Under the pieces are notes generated by a model. That model was not told where the DNA came from, did not search any database, and saw only the letters and a program-made list of their open reading frames with translations. Below are positions 55,889 to 64,000 of a stretch of 64,000 nt of DNA, piece by piece. The stretch is from Mycolicibacterium flavescens. GTDB taxonomy: Bacteria > Actinomycetota > Actinomycetes > Mycobacteriales > Mycobacteriaceae. Location of the stretch: NCBI RefSeq assembly GCF_001722335.1, contig NZ_MIHA01000008.1, forward strand, positions 1 through 64,000, in the 5' to 3' direction. How positions within the stretch are numbered: the first letter of the stretch is position 1; the number at the start of each line of letters is the position of its first letter. The position numbers and the translations under genes are program-made.

Positions 55889-56476
55889 TGGCCTACCGGA
55901 TCGACCCCGATGTCCTGCACGACGTCGCGCGCCGGGCCGTCGGTGCCCCGCTCGACAACACCTCGGTAGACAGCGGCGAGTTGGTCACCCGTGCGGTAGA
56001 ACTGCTCGCGCAGGCCTACCCGGATCTGATCGCGCCGACGACCGGTCGGTGGGTCGGCAGCAAGGCCGGCGGCATCCTCGGCAAGGTGCGGTTCCTGTAC
56101 TTCAGCCCGCGCGAGTACATCGTCATCTTCGGATCTCCCACCGGCACGCAGGGATTCTCGGGACGTTACAAGCGCGTGGAGATCCACAAGTTCCTGATGG
56201 CCCCAGATCGACTCCTACGACCTGGAATCCGACGATCTCACCGCGACGACGCTGCGGCCCGGCGAGCGCACCTGCCTGCCGAAGGGACAGGCCCGCGGGT
56301 TGACCATCCACCCGGGCTCCTGGCATCTCGAGTACGGCCGGGGGGCGGTGGCGACCACCCTGCCCTTCGCCATGGTCGACACCCTGCTGGTGTCACTGGA
56401 ACTCGAGTCGGTCCGCCGCTCGAGCGTCGAGTTCGCCCGGCTGATCCGTGGTCGCCCTCGACCACCCACCCGGTAG
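55888..56476 (+). pseudogene. ERG2/sigma-1-receptor-like protein, frameshifted
   Basis: 195 aa if one surplus C in the run at 56201-56204 is removed. The first frame (residues 1-105) gives REYIVIFGSPTGTQGFSGRYK; the second frame gives ERTCLPKGQARGLTIHPGSW and HLEYGRGAVATTLPFAMVDT. This matches the eukaryotic sigma-1 receptor and fungal ERG2 (C-8 sterol isomerase), including the Glu of EYGRG essential in those proteins. The expected N-terminal membrane helix is absent. As written the first frame continues with unrelated residues. Its last 84 bases overlap the convergent MHS transporter gene. Confidence 0.75.
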
Positions 56477-57724
56477 GAAACACGCCGACACCGCCGAGAT
56501 CACCGACACTGCAACGAGGTACGCCACGATCGAGTTGCTGGTCTTCGTCGCCGCATACAACGCTGTGGCGATCGTGGGAGCGAACGCCGAGCCCACGACC
56601 TGTGACAGGGTGTAACCGATCGACACCCCGCTGTAGCGGACATCGGGATCGAACGCCAGGCTGAACAGCGAGCCTGTCACCCCCGCGGCCGGGGCCATCG
56701 CCAAACCGAACACCAACAGCAGCGCGACCGCGAATAGTGCAGCGCTGCCGGTGTTGATCAGCGCGAACACCGGCCACACCGACAGACCCATCAGGATCAC
56801 ACCGGCGAGAAACACCGGTTTGCGGCCGACGCGGTCGGACAGGGCGCCGAACAGCGGATAGGTGATCACCGCGACCACGGCCGCGACCGCGACCCCGAAC
56901 AGCGCCTGGGTGCGGTCGATGCCGGCGACGGTCGTCCCGTAAGACACCAGATAGGCCACACAGATATAGGCGAACACCCCCTGCGAGAGGTAGGCGCCCG
57001 CGACGAGAAGGATCTGGCGCCAATGCTTTCGGAAGGCCTGAGCGATCGGCATCCGCACCAACCGTTCCCGCTGACGCAGCGCGGCGAAGTCCGGGCTCTC
57101 CGACACCGACAACCGGATGGCCAACCCGATGACGATGAGCACCGCGCTGGCGAGGAACGGCACCCGCCAGCCCCAGCTCAGGAACTGATCGTCGGACAGC
57201 TGCGACACCGCCCAGAACGCCAGCGTCGCGCACGCCGTTCCCGCCGGCGCCCCCATCTGAGGAAAGGCGCCGTAGAGGCCCTTACGGTGTGCCGAGGCGT
57301 GCTCGACGGCCATCAGCGTGGCGCCGCCCCACTCGCCGCCGACCGCGAAGCCCTGGGCAAGACGCAAGAGCGTCAACAGAACCGGCGCCGCCAGCCCGAT
57401 CTGCGCGTACGTCGGCAACAGCCCCATCAGCACCGTCGCACCGCCCATGATGAGCAGCGAGTAGACGAGCATCTTCTTGCGTCCGACGCGGTCGCCGAAG
57501 TGGCCGAACACGACGCCGCCGAGCGGCCGCGCCACGAAGCCGACACCGAAGGTCGCAAACGACAACAGCAGTCCCGTCGCCGGCGACACCGCGGGGAAGA
57601 ACAGCTTCGGGAACACCAGTGCTGCGGCGGTGCCGTAGATCAGGAAGTCGTAGAACTCGACCGTCGTTCCGATGAAGCTGGCCAGGGCCACCCGCATCGG
57701 CGACCGTGATGAGACCGTCGGCAT
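56393..57724 (-). CDS. MHS-family transporter (metabolite:H+ symporter) 1
   Basis: 443 aa, 12 hydrophobic segments. The opening VALASFIGTTVEFYDFLIYG, RPLGGVVFGHFGDRVGRKKM and GFAVGGEWGGATLMAVEHA are the signature of the MHS branch of the MFS (KgtP, ShiA, ProP). Probably imports an organic acid with protons. It is convergent with the accessory operon; the 3' end overlaps the ERG2-like gene by 84 bases. It may or may not serve that pathway. Confidence 0.9.
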   Translation of the reverse strand: MPTVSSRSPMRVALASFIGTTVEFYDFLIYGTAAALVFPKLFFPAVSPATGLLLSFATFGVGFVARPLGGVVFGHFGDRVGRKKMLVYSLLIMGGATVLMGLLPTYAQIGLAAPVLLTLLRLAQGFAVGGEWGGATLMAVEHASAHRKGLYGAFPQMGAPAGTACATLAFWAVSQLSDDQFLSWGWRVPFLASAVLIVIGLAIRLSVSESPDFAALRQRERLVRMPIAQAFRKHWRQILLVAGAYLSQGVFAYICVAYLVSYGTTVAGIDRTQALFGVAVAAVVAVITYPLFGALSDRVGRKPVFLAGVILMGLSVWPVFALINTGSAALFAVALLLVFGLAMAPAAGVTGSLFSLAFDPDVRYSGVSIGYTLSQVVGSAFAPTIATALYAATKTSNSIVAYLVAVSVISAVSACFLPGGWSRATTDQPGELDARAADRLEFQ

Positions 57725-57770
57725 GCCTGAGAGTGTGCCTGATAACGGCCGCCGGATGAATGGATGTGCG

Positions 57771-59069
57771 TTATGTGCGAACGGTGGCTTCCAGTGGTTT
57801 ACCGGCGGTCTCGCGCATCGTCAGCAGCGTGGCGAACGTGAGCACCGCGGCTGCGATGACGTAGAACGCCGGCGCGATCTGGTTTCCGGTCCGGTCGACC
57901 AGCCACGTCGCCACATACGGTGCGGTCCCGCCGAAGACCGCGACCGACAGGTTGTAGCCGATGGAGTAGCCGCTCGAGCGCACCCGGGTGGCGAACAGTT
58001 CGGCACCGGCGGCCAGGGACGCCGACACGAACACCGACTCGATCGCCGCCAGCGCCGCATGCGCGGTCACCGCCGCGGCCAGCGACCCCGAATTGAGCAG
58101 CAGGAACAGCGGATAGGAGCCGACGGCGAACCCGATCGCACCCGCGTACAGCAGCGGCTTGCGGCCGATCCGGTCCGACAGCGCACCCAGGGGCGGGATC
58201 AGGATCATCGCGACCAGGCAGGCGACCGTGATCGAGATGAACGCGTCGATCTTGGTGAAGTTCAGTGTTTCGGTGAAATAGCTTGGCAGATAGGTGAACA
58301 CGAGGTAGAAGCCGACGTTGTGGATCACCACGAGCCCGATGATCTGCAGGATGGGGCGCCACGACGTGGTGACCGCGTCGCGCAGCGGCGTCGACGACAC
58401 CTCGCCTTCCTCGCGCAGCCGCTCGAACTCCGGCGTGTCGGCCAGGCGCAACCGGATGTAGAGACCCACCACGCCGAGGGCGCCGGCGATCAGGAACGGG
58501 ATCCGCCAGCCGTAGGAATTCATCGCGGACTCGCTGAGCACGGTCTCCAGTCCGGTGACAGTCAGCGAGCCGAGCAGGAATCCGACGACCACCGACCACA
58601 CCAGGAACGAGACGATGAACCCGCGGTTCCTGTCGTTGGCGTACTCGGCGAGAAAGCATGCACCGCTGCCGTACTCGCCGCCGGCGGAGAAGCCCTGTAA
58701 ACACCGCAGCAGAAGCAGAAGCAGCGGCGCCGCCACGCCGATCGATTCGTAGCTGGGCACCAGACCGATCGCCAGCGTCGACGCCGACATCAGCAGGATC
58801 ACCAGCGCCAGTACCCGCTGGCGGCCGATCCGGTCGGCCAATGGGCCGAAGAAGAACCCGCCGAGGGGGCGCATGAAGAACGCGGCGGCGAAGATCGCGA
58901 ATGTGTTGAGCAGCGCTGCGGTCTCGTCGCCGGGCGGGAAGAATTTATCGGCGATGTAGGTGGCCAGAAATCCGTAGATCGCGAAGTCGAACCATTCGAC
59001 GGTGTTGCCGATCGCCGCGCCGCCGACCGCGGTCCGGATCACCCGGGTCTCCGGGCTGCGCACAGTCAT
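57771..59069 (-). CDS. MHS-family transporter (metabolite:H+ symporter) 2
   Basis: 432 aa from the ATG at 59069; an upstream in-frame start would overlap the cyclase gene. 12 hydrophobic segments, with [39 protein letters not shown] and [19 protein letters not shown]. Same branch as the transporter at 56393 but clearly distinct, so it is not a recent duplicate. Substrate unknown, proline/betaine- or citrate-like molecules are typical. The two genes are in the same direction with a 46 bp gap. Confidence 0.9.
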   Translation of the reverse strand: MTVRSPETRVIRTAVGGAAIGNTVEWFDFAIYGFLATYIADKFFPPGDETAALLNTFAIFAAAFFMRPLGGFFFGPLADRIGRQRVLALVILLMSASTLAIGLVPSYESIGVAAPLLLLLLRCLQGFSAGGEYGSGACFLAEYANDRNRGFIVSFLVWSVVVGFLLGSLTVTGLETVLSESAMNSYGWRIPFLIAGALGVVGLYIRLRLADTPEFERLREEGEVSSTPLRDAVTTSWRPILQIIGLVVIHNVGFYLVFTYLPSYFTETLNFTKIDAFISITVACLVAMILIPPLGALSDRIGRKPLLYAGAIGFAVGSYPLFLLLNSGSLAAAVTAHAALAAIESVFVSASLAAGAELFATRVRSSGYSIGYNLSVAVFGGTAPYVATWLVDRTGNQIAPAFYVIAAAVLTFATLLTMRETAGKPLEATVRT

Positions 59070-59098
59070 ACCCGCCTGTTCCCCGATCGGCGTCGTCT

Positions 59099-60568
59099 TT
59101 AACCCGGTCGGGGCGGGCCCGGGGCGAAGATCTCGGTCACAGTGTCGCGGCCCCGCAGGATCTCCGAACCCTGCGCCGCCCAGCGGGCCGCTTCGGCGTC
59201 GGTGGCGCGGACCAGCGCGGCACCCGAGCACAGCGCGCGGGCGCCGAACTCCTTGGCGCGGTCCGCCAGCCGCGCCGCCTCGTTGACCGGGTCACCGACA
59301 ACGGTGTACTCATAGCGGTTCTCGGCGCCGATGTTGCCCGCGAACACCGGCCCGGCCGACACCCCGATGCCGAAGTCGACGCCCAGGCGCTGCAACTCGG
59401 CGACCAGCACACGGGCGGTGGCCAGCGCGGCGCCGGTCGGGTCGTCGAGCCGAAGCGGCGCCCCGAAGACCGCCAGCGCGGCATCACCCTGAAACTTGTT
59501 GATCAGCCCGTGCCGCTCGTCGACCGCGGCGACGACGATGCGGAAGAACTCGTTGAGCAGTTCGGCGATCTCCACCGGCTCGTGCGTGACGGCCAGCCGC
59601 GTCGAGCCGACCAGGTCGATGAACAGCACGGCGACGTCGCGCTCGTCGCCGGACAGTGACTCGTTCTCCTCGACGGCGCGGCGCACCACCTCCTCGCCGA
59701 CGTGGCGGCCGAACAGATCACGTAGCCGGTCGCGCTCCCGCAGCCCGGCCACCATGCTGTTGAATCCGCGCTGCAGGCGGCCGATCTCGGACCACTCGTA
59801 GACGTCGACGGACCGGTCGATGTGCCCGCGCTCCACCTCGGCCATCGCCTGCACGACATCCTGCAGCGGGTCCGAGATCGACATCGAGACCAGGATCATC
59901 GCGCGCAGACCCAGCACGACCGCCACCAGGGCCAGCACCAGTAGCGCCAGCTCGATGGCGCCGGTCTGTTCGGTGAGCCAGCCGCGGTTGCGCATCACCA
60001 GCAGCGTCGCGATCGCCAGCCCCGGCAACGCGGTGCACACCAGCCACATCAGCAGCAGCCGGGCCCGCACCCCGGGTGCTGTCAGCCGCGGCGTGCTGGG
60101 ATCCGGTGCCACACTGGTCAACACGGGTCGCAGCGTGCGCAGCGTGAACAGGAACCCGGTGCACACCGTGGCGATCGCGCCGAACAGCATGGCCGATCCG
60201 ATCACGGCCAGCGTGGTGGGTCGCGCGTCGAGGTTCAGTGGAACCAGCACCGCGGCGGTGAGCAGCCACGGCGCCACGGTGGCCGCGGACTGGCGCCGCA
60301 TGATGTTCAGGGTCGCTTGGCGTTCGGCGGGGGTGGGCCGTCGGCCCGCGGCCAGGAAACGCAACGAGGGGAGCAGGATCGCGACCGCGCTCGCCGCGAC
60401 GATCGCGGTACCGACCGCCAGCAGCGTCGCCGCGGTCACCACGTTGCCGACCGTGAGCACGCTTTTACCCGCCAGCGAGGCGACGATCACGATGACCTCG
60501 CCTGCGGTCAGCACATAGGCGAACGCGAGGCCCGCCGCGTACCGGAGCAGCAGGCGGCGTGGCCTCAC
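59099..60568 (-). CDS. Membrane adenylate cyclase with HAMP domain (second copy)
   Basis: 489 aa, GTG start. About six hydrophobic segments (15-240), HAMP linker ([20 protein letters not shown] ... GFNSMVAGL) and class III catalytic domain (about 300-480) with [30 protein letters not shown] and [19 protein letters not shown]. Same plan as the cyclase at 8553, with FGRHVG before each catalytic domain. Gln in place of Glu in KFQGD is a variation near the purine-binding Lys. Probably makes cAMP; no regulator adjacent. Confidence 0.9.
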   Translation of the reverse strand: MRPRRLLLRYAAGLAFAYVLTAGEVIVIVASLAGKSVLTVGNVVTAATLLAVGTAIVAASAVAILLPSLRFLAAGRRPTPAERQATLNIMRRQSAATVAPWLLTAAVLVPLNLDARPTTLAVIGSAMLFGAIATVCTGFLFTLRTLRPVLTSVAPDPSTPRLTAPGVRARLLLMWLVCTALPGLAIATLLVMRNRGWLTEQTGAIELALLVLALVAVVLGLRAMILVSMSISDPLQDVVQAMAEVERGHIDRSVDVYEWSEIGRLQRGFNSMVAGLRERDRLRDLFGRHVGEEVVRRAVEENESLSGDERDVAVLFIDLVGSTRLAVTHEPVEIAELLNEFFRIVVAAVDERHGLINKFQGDAALAVFGAPLRLDDPTGAALATARVLVAELQRLGVDFGIGVSAGPVFAGNIGAENRYEYTVVGDPVNEAARLADRAKEFGARALCSGAALVRATDAEAARWAAQGSEILRGRDTVTEIFAPGPPRPG

Positions 60569-60581
60569 GCAGTGGACGGTA

Positions 60582-60884
60582 TCAGTCGCTCGCGGGCAGC
60601 GGCTTGGCTTCCTTGAGGGCCAGGGGAGTGTCGCCCACGCTCAACGTGCCGGCGCCCGCCTTGGTCACCAGCACCTCCGCGCCGCCCTCGTCGACGTAGC
60701 GCTTGCCCATCGCGGTGCCGTCGGAGAACGCGGGATCCAGTTGGGCGTCCGCGGACTTCTCCGCGTCCAGCGGGATCATCGGGACGCCGCCGGCGCGCAG
60801 GTCGTCGAGGCTGTCCGACGCGCGGACGACGATGACCTGCGTGTCGCAGACCTGGCTCTGCAGCCGGGTGCCGTTTTTGACCAT
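60582..60884 (-). CDS. Conserved small protein of unknown function
   Basis: 100 aa, ATG after AAGGAGCACAAC. One Cys (SQVCDTQVIVVRA) near the start and the stretch GTLSVGDTPLALKEAKPLPASD at the end. No domain recognised. It is directly behind the acyl-CoA synthetase gene (10 bases) and so belongs to the SDR-synthetase unit. Cytoplasmic by appearance. Confidence 0.72.
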   Translation of the reverse strand: MVKNGTRLQSQVCDTQVIVVRASDSLDDLRAGGVPMIPLDAEKSADAQLDPAFSDGTAMGKRYVDEGGAEVLVTKAGAGTLSVGDTPLALKEAKPLPASD

Positions 60885-60894
60885 GTTGTGCTCC

Positions 60895-62385
60895 TTAGGA
60901 TTTGGCAGCGGTGAATTCGTCGACCAGTTCGCGCCGCAACACCTTGCCGGTCGGGCTGGTGGGTAATTCGTCGCGGAAGACCACCCGGTCGGGGGTGCGG
61001 GATCCGCGTAGCTGGCCGCGCACGTACTCACGCAGCTCGTCGGGATCCGGGGACGCGCCGTCGGCGGGGACCACCACGGCGACGATGATCTGGCCCCACT
61101 GCGGGTCCTCGGCGCCGAACACCGCGCAGTCGTGCACCGCGGGATGCTCGACGAGCACCTCCTCGATCTCCGCGGGTGCGATGTTCTCCCCGCCGCGGAT
61201 GATCGTGTCGTCGGATCGGCCGCCGATGAACAGGTAGCCGCCTTCGTCGACCATCGCGACGTCCTTGGTGGGGAACCAGCCCTCGGCGTCGAGCACGGAA
61301 CCGATCTCGGCGTAGCGGCCGGACACCTGCTCACCGCGCACGTAGAGTTCGCCGGTTTCGCCCGGTCCGAGGACGTTGCCGTTCTCGTCGCGGATCTGTA
61401 CCTCGATGCCCGGCACCGGTTGGCCGACCGAACCCAGCCGACGCAGCACCGCGTCCTCGGCGGAGGCGAGCGCCTCGCGGTGGTCGTCGGGGCCGAGCAC
61501 CGCGATCGTCGAACTGGTCTCGGTCAGGCCGTAGGCGTTGACGAAGCCGACGTCGGGCAACAGGTCGAGGGCCTTGCGCACCAGGGGAAGCGGCACCTTC
61601 GAGCCGCCGTAGGCCAGGCTGCGCAGCGTCGGCAGTGCGGTGCCTTGGGTCTCCAACGTCGTGACGATCCGGTCCAGCATGGTGGGTACGACGGTCGCCG
61701 ACGTGACGCCTTCGTCGCGCACCAACCGGATCCACTCCGCGGCGTCGAACTGCGGCAGGTACACCATCTTGCGGCCGGCGTAGAGGTTCGACAGCGCCGC
61801 GCTGACCCCGGCGATGTGGTACGGCGGCACACAGATCAGCGCCGCGTCGCCGGGTTCTGCGGAGTCGAACTCGACCGTGCCGGTGATATAGCTGGTGAGG
61901 TTGTTGTGGGTCAGCTCAACGGCTTTGGGGCGCGATGTGGTCCCGGAGGTGAACAGCACCACCCCGACGTCCTCGGGGTCGGCGAACTCTGCGGCCGGTT
62001 CGGCGGTGTGCGCGGCGGCGAGGAACTCGTCGGAACCGATGACCTGCTTGCCCGCACCCTCGACCATCGCGCGATATTCGTCGTCGGCGACCACCAGCGG
62101 CTGGGTAAGCCGGTCGATGAGTTCACGCAGACCGTCGGCGGACAGCCGGTAGTTCAGCGGGGTCACCGGAACCGCGGCGCGCGCCGAGGAGAACAGCAGC
62201 AGCGGCAGCATCGCCCCGCCCATGCCGACGTAGGCGACGTGCGACGCGCCCGACGCGGCGATGACACCGGCACCGCCGTCCGCGAGCGCGCTCAACTCGC
62301 CTGTGGTCAGCCGTAATTCGCCTGACACCACGGCGGTGCGGTCCGGGTTGCTCGAGGCCATCTCGAGCAACAGCGCGATGCTCAT
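60895..62385 (-). CDS. Acyl-CoA synthetase (ANL superfamily)
   Basis: 496 aa AMP-forming ligase, activating a carboxylic acid with ATP and CoA. Core motifs: LFTSGTTSRPKAVELTH (P-loop), YGLTETSS, GWFPTKDVAMVDEGGYLFIGGR and the catalytic Lys in PTSPTGKVLRREL. Relatives are short- to medium-chain or aromatic acid CoA ligases. Its start overlaps the upstream SDR stop by four bases. Likely feeds an acyl-CoA into a beta-oxidation-like or mutase route, given the neighbouring mutase. Confidence 0.92.
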   Translation of the reverse strand: MSIALLLEMASSNPDRTAVVSGELRLTTGELSALADGGAGVIAASGASHVAYVGMGGAMLPLLLFSSARAAVPVTPLNYRLSADGLRELIDRLTQPLVVADDEYRAMVEGAGKQVIGSDEFLAAAHTAEPAAEFADPEDVGVVLFTSGTTSRPKAVELTHNNLTSYITGTVEFDSAEPGDAALICVPPYHIAGVSAALSNLYAGRKMVYLPQFDAAEWIRLVRDEGVTSATVVPTMLDRIVTTLETQGTALPTLRSLAYGGSKVPLPLVRKALDLLPDVGFVNAYGLTETSSTIAVLGPDDHREALASAEDAVLRRLGSVGQPVPGIEVQIRDENGNVLGPGETGELYVRGEQVSGRYAEIGSVLDAEGWFPTKDVAMVDEGGYLFIGGRSDDTIIRGGENIAPAEIEEVLVEHPAVHDCAVFGAEDPQWGQIIVAVVVPADGASPDPDELREYVRGQLRGSRTPDRVVFRDELPTSPTGKVLRRELVDEFTAAKS

Positions 62386-63206
62386 GATTTGTCGACGAAA
62401 ATATCAAGGATGGGGTCGTCCCCACCGCCGTAACGGGACAGGTCGGTGACGCCGGACTCGGCGAGCAGCTCGGCGTCGATGAAGCACCTTCCGTTGACGT
62501 CGGCCGCGGGCCGGGACAGGATCAGCGCCGCCGCGTCACCCATGATCTGCGGGTCGCGGGACCGTTCGATCGCGTCGGAGAAGCCCGGGGCGTTGGCCAC
62601 CGCTGCGGTCGCAATGTAGGTCTGCGGCCACAGGCAGCTGAATCCGATTCCGGCGTCGGCATATTCGGCAGCCCAGCCCAGCGACAGCAGCGTCATACCG
62701 TATTTGGACAGCGTGTAGGCGGGGTGCGCGCCCAGCCAGTGCGGGCTCATGTTGAGCGGCGGAGCCAGCGTGATGACGTGCGCGTCGGCGGACCGGCGCA
62801 GGTGCGGCAGGGCCGCCTTGGTCAGCAGGAACGTGCCGCGCACGTTGATGTCCATCATCAGGTCGAACTTCTTGGCCGACAGTTCCTCGGTCGGCTCGGT
62901 GGCGATGGCGCTGGCGTTGTTGATCACGATGTCGACGCCGCCGAAGTGCTCCACGGCCGCGTCGATCGCCCGCTGCACGTCCTCTTCGCGGCGCACGTCG
63001 CCGACGACCGCGACACCCTTGCCGCCGGCCTCCTCCACCTCCGCGACGGCGGTGTGGACGGTGCCGGGCAGCCTGGGATGCGGTTCGGCGGTCTTGGCCA
63101 GCAACACGATGTTCGCGCCGCGCCTGGCCGCGGCGAGCGCGATCGCCAGGCCGATACCGCGGCTGCCGCCCGAAACGACGAGCGTGCGGTCAGTGAAGGC
63201 GGACAT
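62382..63206 (-). CDS. SDR oxidoreductase, HSDL2-like
   Basis: 274 aa from the ATG at 63206 after AAAGGAG. Cofactor loop SGGSRGIGLAIALAA, NNASAIA, and active-site Ser replaced by TLAPPLN, with Tyr-x3-Lys in YTLSKYGM. The KFDLMMDINVRGTFLLTKAAL region and missing Ser are typical of HSDL2-type (hydroxysteroid dehydrogenase-like) SDRs. First gene of the unit SDR-synthetase-small protein. Its promoter shares the 208 bp gap with the mutase gene and its duplicated element. Confidence 0.88.
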   Translation of the reverse strand: MSAFTDRTLVVSGGSRGIGLAIALAAARRGANIVLLAKTAEPHPRLPGTVHTAVAEVEEAGGKGVAVVGDVRREEDVQRAIDAAVEHFGGVDIVINNASAIATEPTEELSAKKFDLMMDINVRGTFLLTKAALPHLRRSADAHVITLAPPLNMSPHWLGAHPAYTLSKYGMTLLSLGWAAEYADAGIGFSCLWPQTYIATAAVANAPGFSDAIERSRDPQIMGDAAALILSRPAADVNGRCFIDAELLAESGVTDLSRYGGGDDPILDIFVDKS

Positions 63207-63264
63207 TGAACTCCTTTGACATGCGACCGGCGTCACTCGATGCTAGCCGACCCGGCACCCCGGT

Positions 63265-63303
63265 CGGTATTGACGTTCTCATTTTAAGCAAGTGCCATAA
63301 TCG
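63265..63303. repeat. Direct repeat, copy 1, between divergent genes
   Basis: 39 bp starting CGGTATTGACGTTCTC, then ATTTTAAGCAAGTGC and CATAATCG. About 30 of 38 positions match the second copy at 63374. It includes a TTGACG element (63270-63275) and CATAAT (63296-63301), resembling promoter elements pointing right but with a 20 bp spacer. Probably a duplicated regulatory site serving the SDR operon and the mutase gene. Confidence 0.6.
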
Positions 63304-63373
63304 CTGTGTACCGGCCCTTCGCCGGCCTCTCCCGAGAAGCGGCAACCGCTCTCCAGTGCACGTTTCCGGCCTG

Positions 63374-63411
63374 CGGTATTGGCATTCTCATTTTCTGCAA
63401 GTACGTTATCG
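63374..63411. repeat. Direct repeat, copy 2, just before the mutase gene
   Basis: 38 bp starting CGGTATTGGCATTCTC, then ATTTTCTGCAAGTACG and TTATCG. It ends three bases before the mutase ATG, so a protein bound here would directly block or activate that gene. The copies lie 109 bp apart, each near one of two divergent genes. The shared core TTCTCATTTT-N2-GCAAGT is the best candidate for the recognised site. Confidence 0.6.
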
Positions 63412-63414
63412 GGG

Positions 63415-64000
<586 letters not shown>

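Overview
The window is high-GC actinobacterial DNA from a fast-growing Mycobacterium (Mycolicibacterium) type genome. The evidence is a mycobacterial 5S rRNA and a gene order that follows the M. tuberculosis block Rv1316c-Rv1343c as I remember it: ogt, ada-alkA, membrane cyclase, nucS, Rv1322, methylmalonyl-CoA epimerase, fadA4, Rv1324, glgB, glgE, glgP, dinG, pncB, clpS, Rv1332, Rv1333, mec, cysO, cysM, Rv1337, murI, Rv1339, rphA, rdgB, Rv1342c, lprD, tRNA-Leu. GTG and TTG starts, leaderless-looking promoters and 1-4 bp stop/start overlaps are frequent. I see no insertion sequence, phage gene, CRISPR array or gene-free stretch longer than 300 bases; the largest gap is about 208 bases (63207-63414).

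Layout. 1-160: 5S rRNA, the end of an rRNA operon, with a strong hairpin. 0.2-2.2 kb: alkylation repair pair. 2.3-8.6 kb: accessory insert with a secreted protein, a TetR/CYP136-like P450 pair, a TetR/carotenoid oxygenase pair with two visible operators, and a glutaminase-STAS protein. 8.5-14.3 kb: adenylate cyclase, NucS mismatch endonuclease, methylmalonyl-CoA epimerase, thiolase, thioredoxin-fold protein. 14.3-22.2 kb: alpha-glucan module, glgE-glgB divergent from glgP plus a streptogramin-lyase-like propeller. 22.3-28.8 kb: MspA-family protein, zinc-protease lipoprotein, dinG, pncB, clpS, DUF2017. 28.8-33.1 kb: sulfur-transfer operon mec-cysO-cysM, rhomboid, murI. 33.2-38.7 kb: cAMP phosphodiesterase homologue (frameshifted here), rphA, an XRE/methionine aminopeptidase pair with twin operators, rdgB, an MFS exporter and two small membrane proteins. 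tRNA-Leu(UAG) at 38.8 kb closes the conserved block.

39.7-56.5 kb is the accessory region of most interest. After whiB6, a TetR, an AraC regulator and an amidohydrolase come three DapB-fold oxidoreductases, an SDR, two near-identical TetR regulators, two paralogous six-helix membrane proteins, two membrane microproteins (35 and 42 aa), a VWA protein with a CbbQ/NorQ-type MoxR AAA ATPase, a one-helix protein, two P450s, a VOC protein and an ERG2/sigma-1-receptor-like protein. The genes from 47.2 to 56.5 kb are almost all translationally coupled. A TGACT-N2-AGTCA palindrome recurs at three promoters of this block. I infer an undescribed membrane-associated oxidation/isomerisation pathway acting on a steroid- or isoprenoid-like lipid, with a metal site that needs the AAA/VWA pair.

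56.4-64 kb: two MHS-type transporters, a second membrane adenylate cyclase, an acyl-CoA synthetase and SDR operon, and, after a duplicated 38-39 bp regulatory element, the 5' part of a methylmalonyl-CoA mutase family gene that runs off the window.

Two genes (Rv1339-like and ERG2-like) carry single-base frameshifts in four-base homopolymers. Either these are real inactivations or both are sequencing errors. Family statements and M. tuberculosis locus names come from memory, not from searches.
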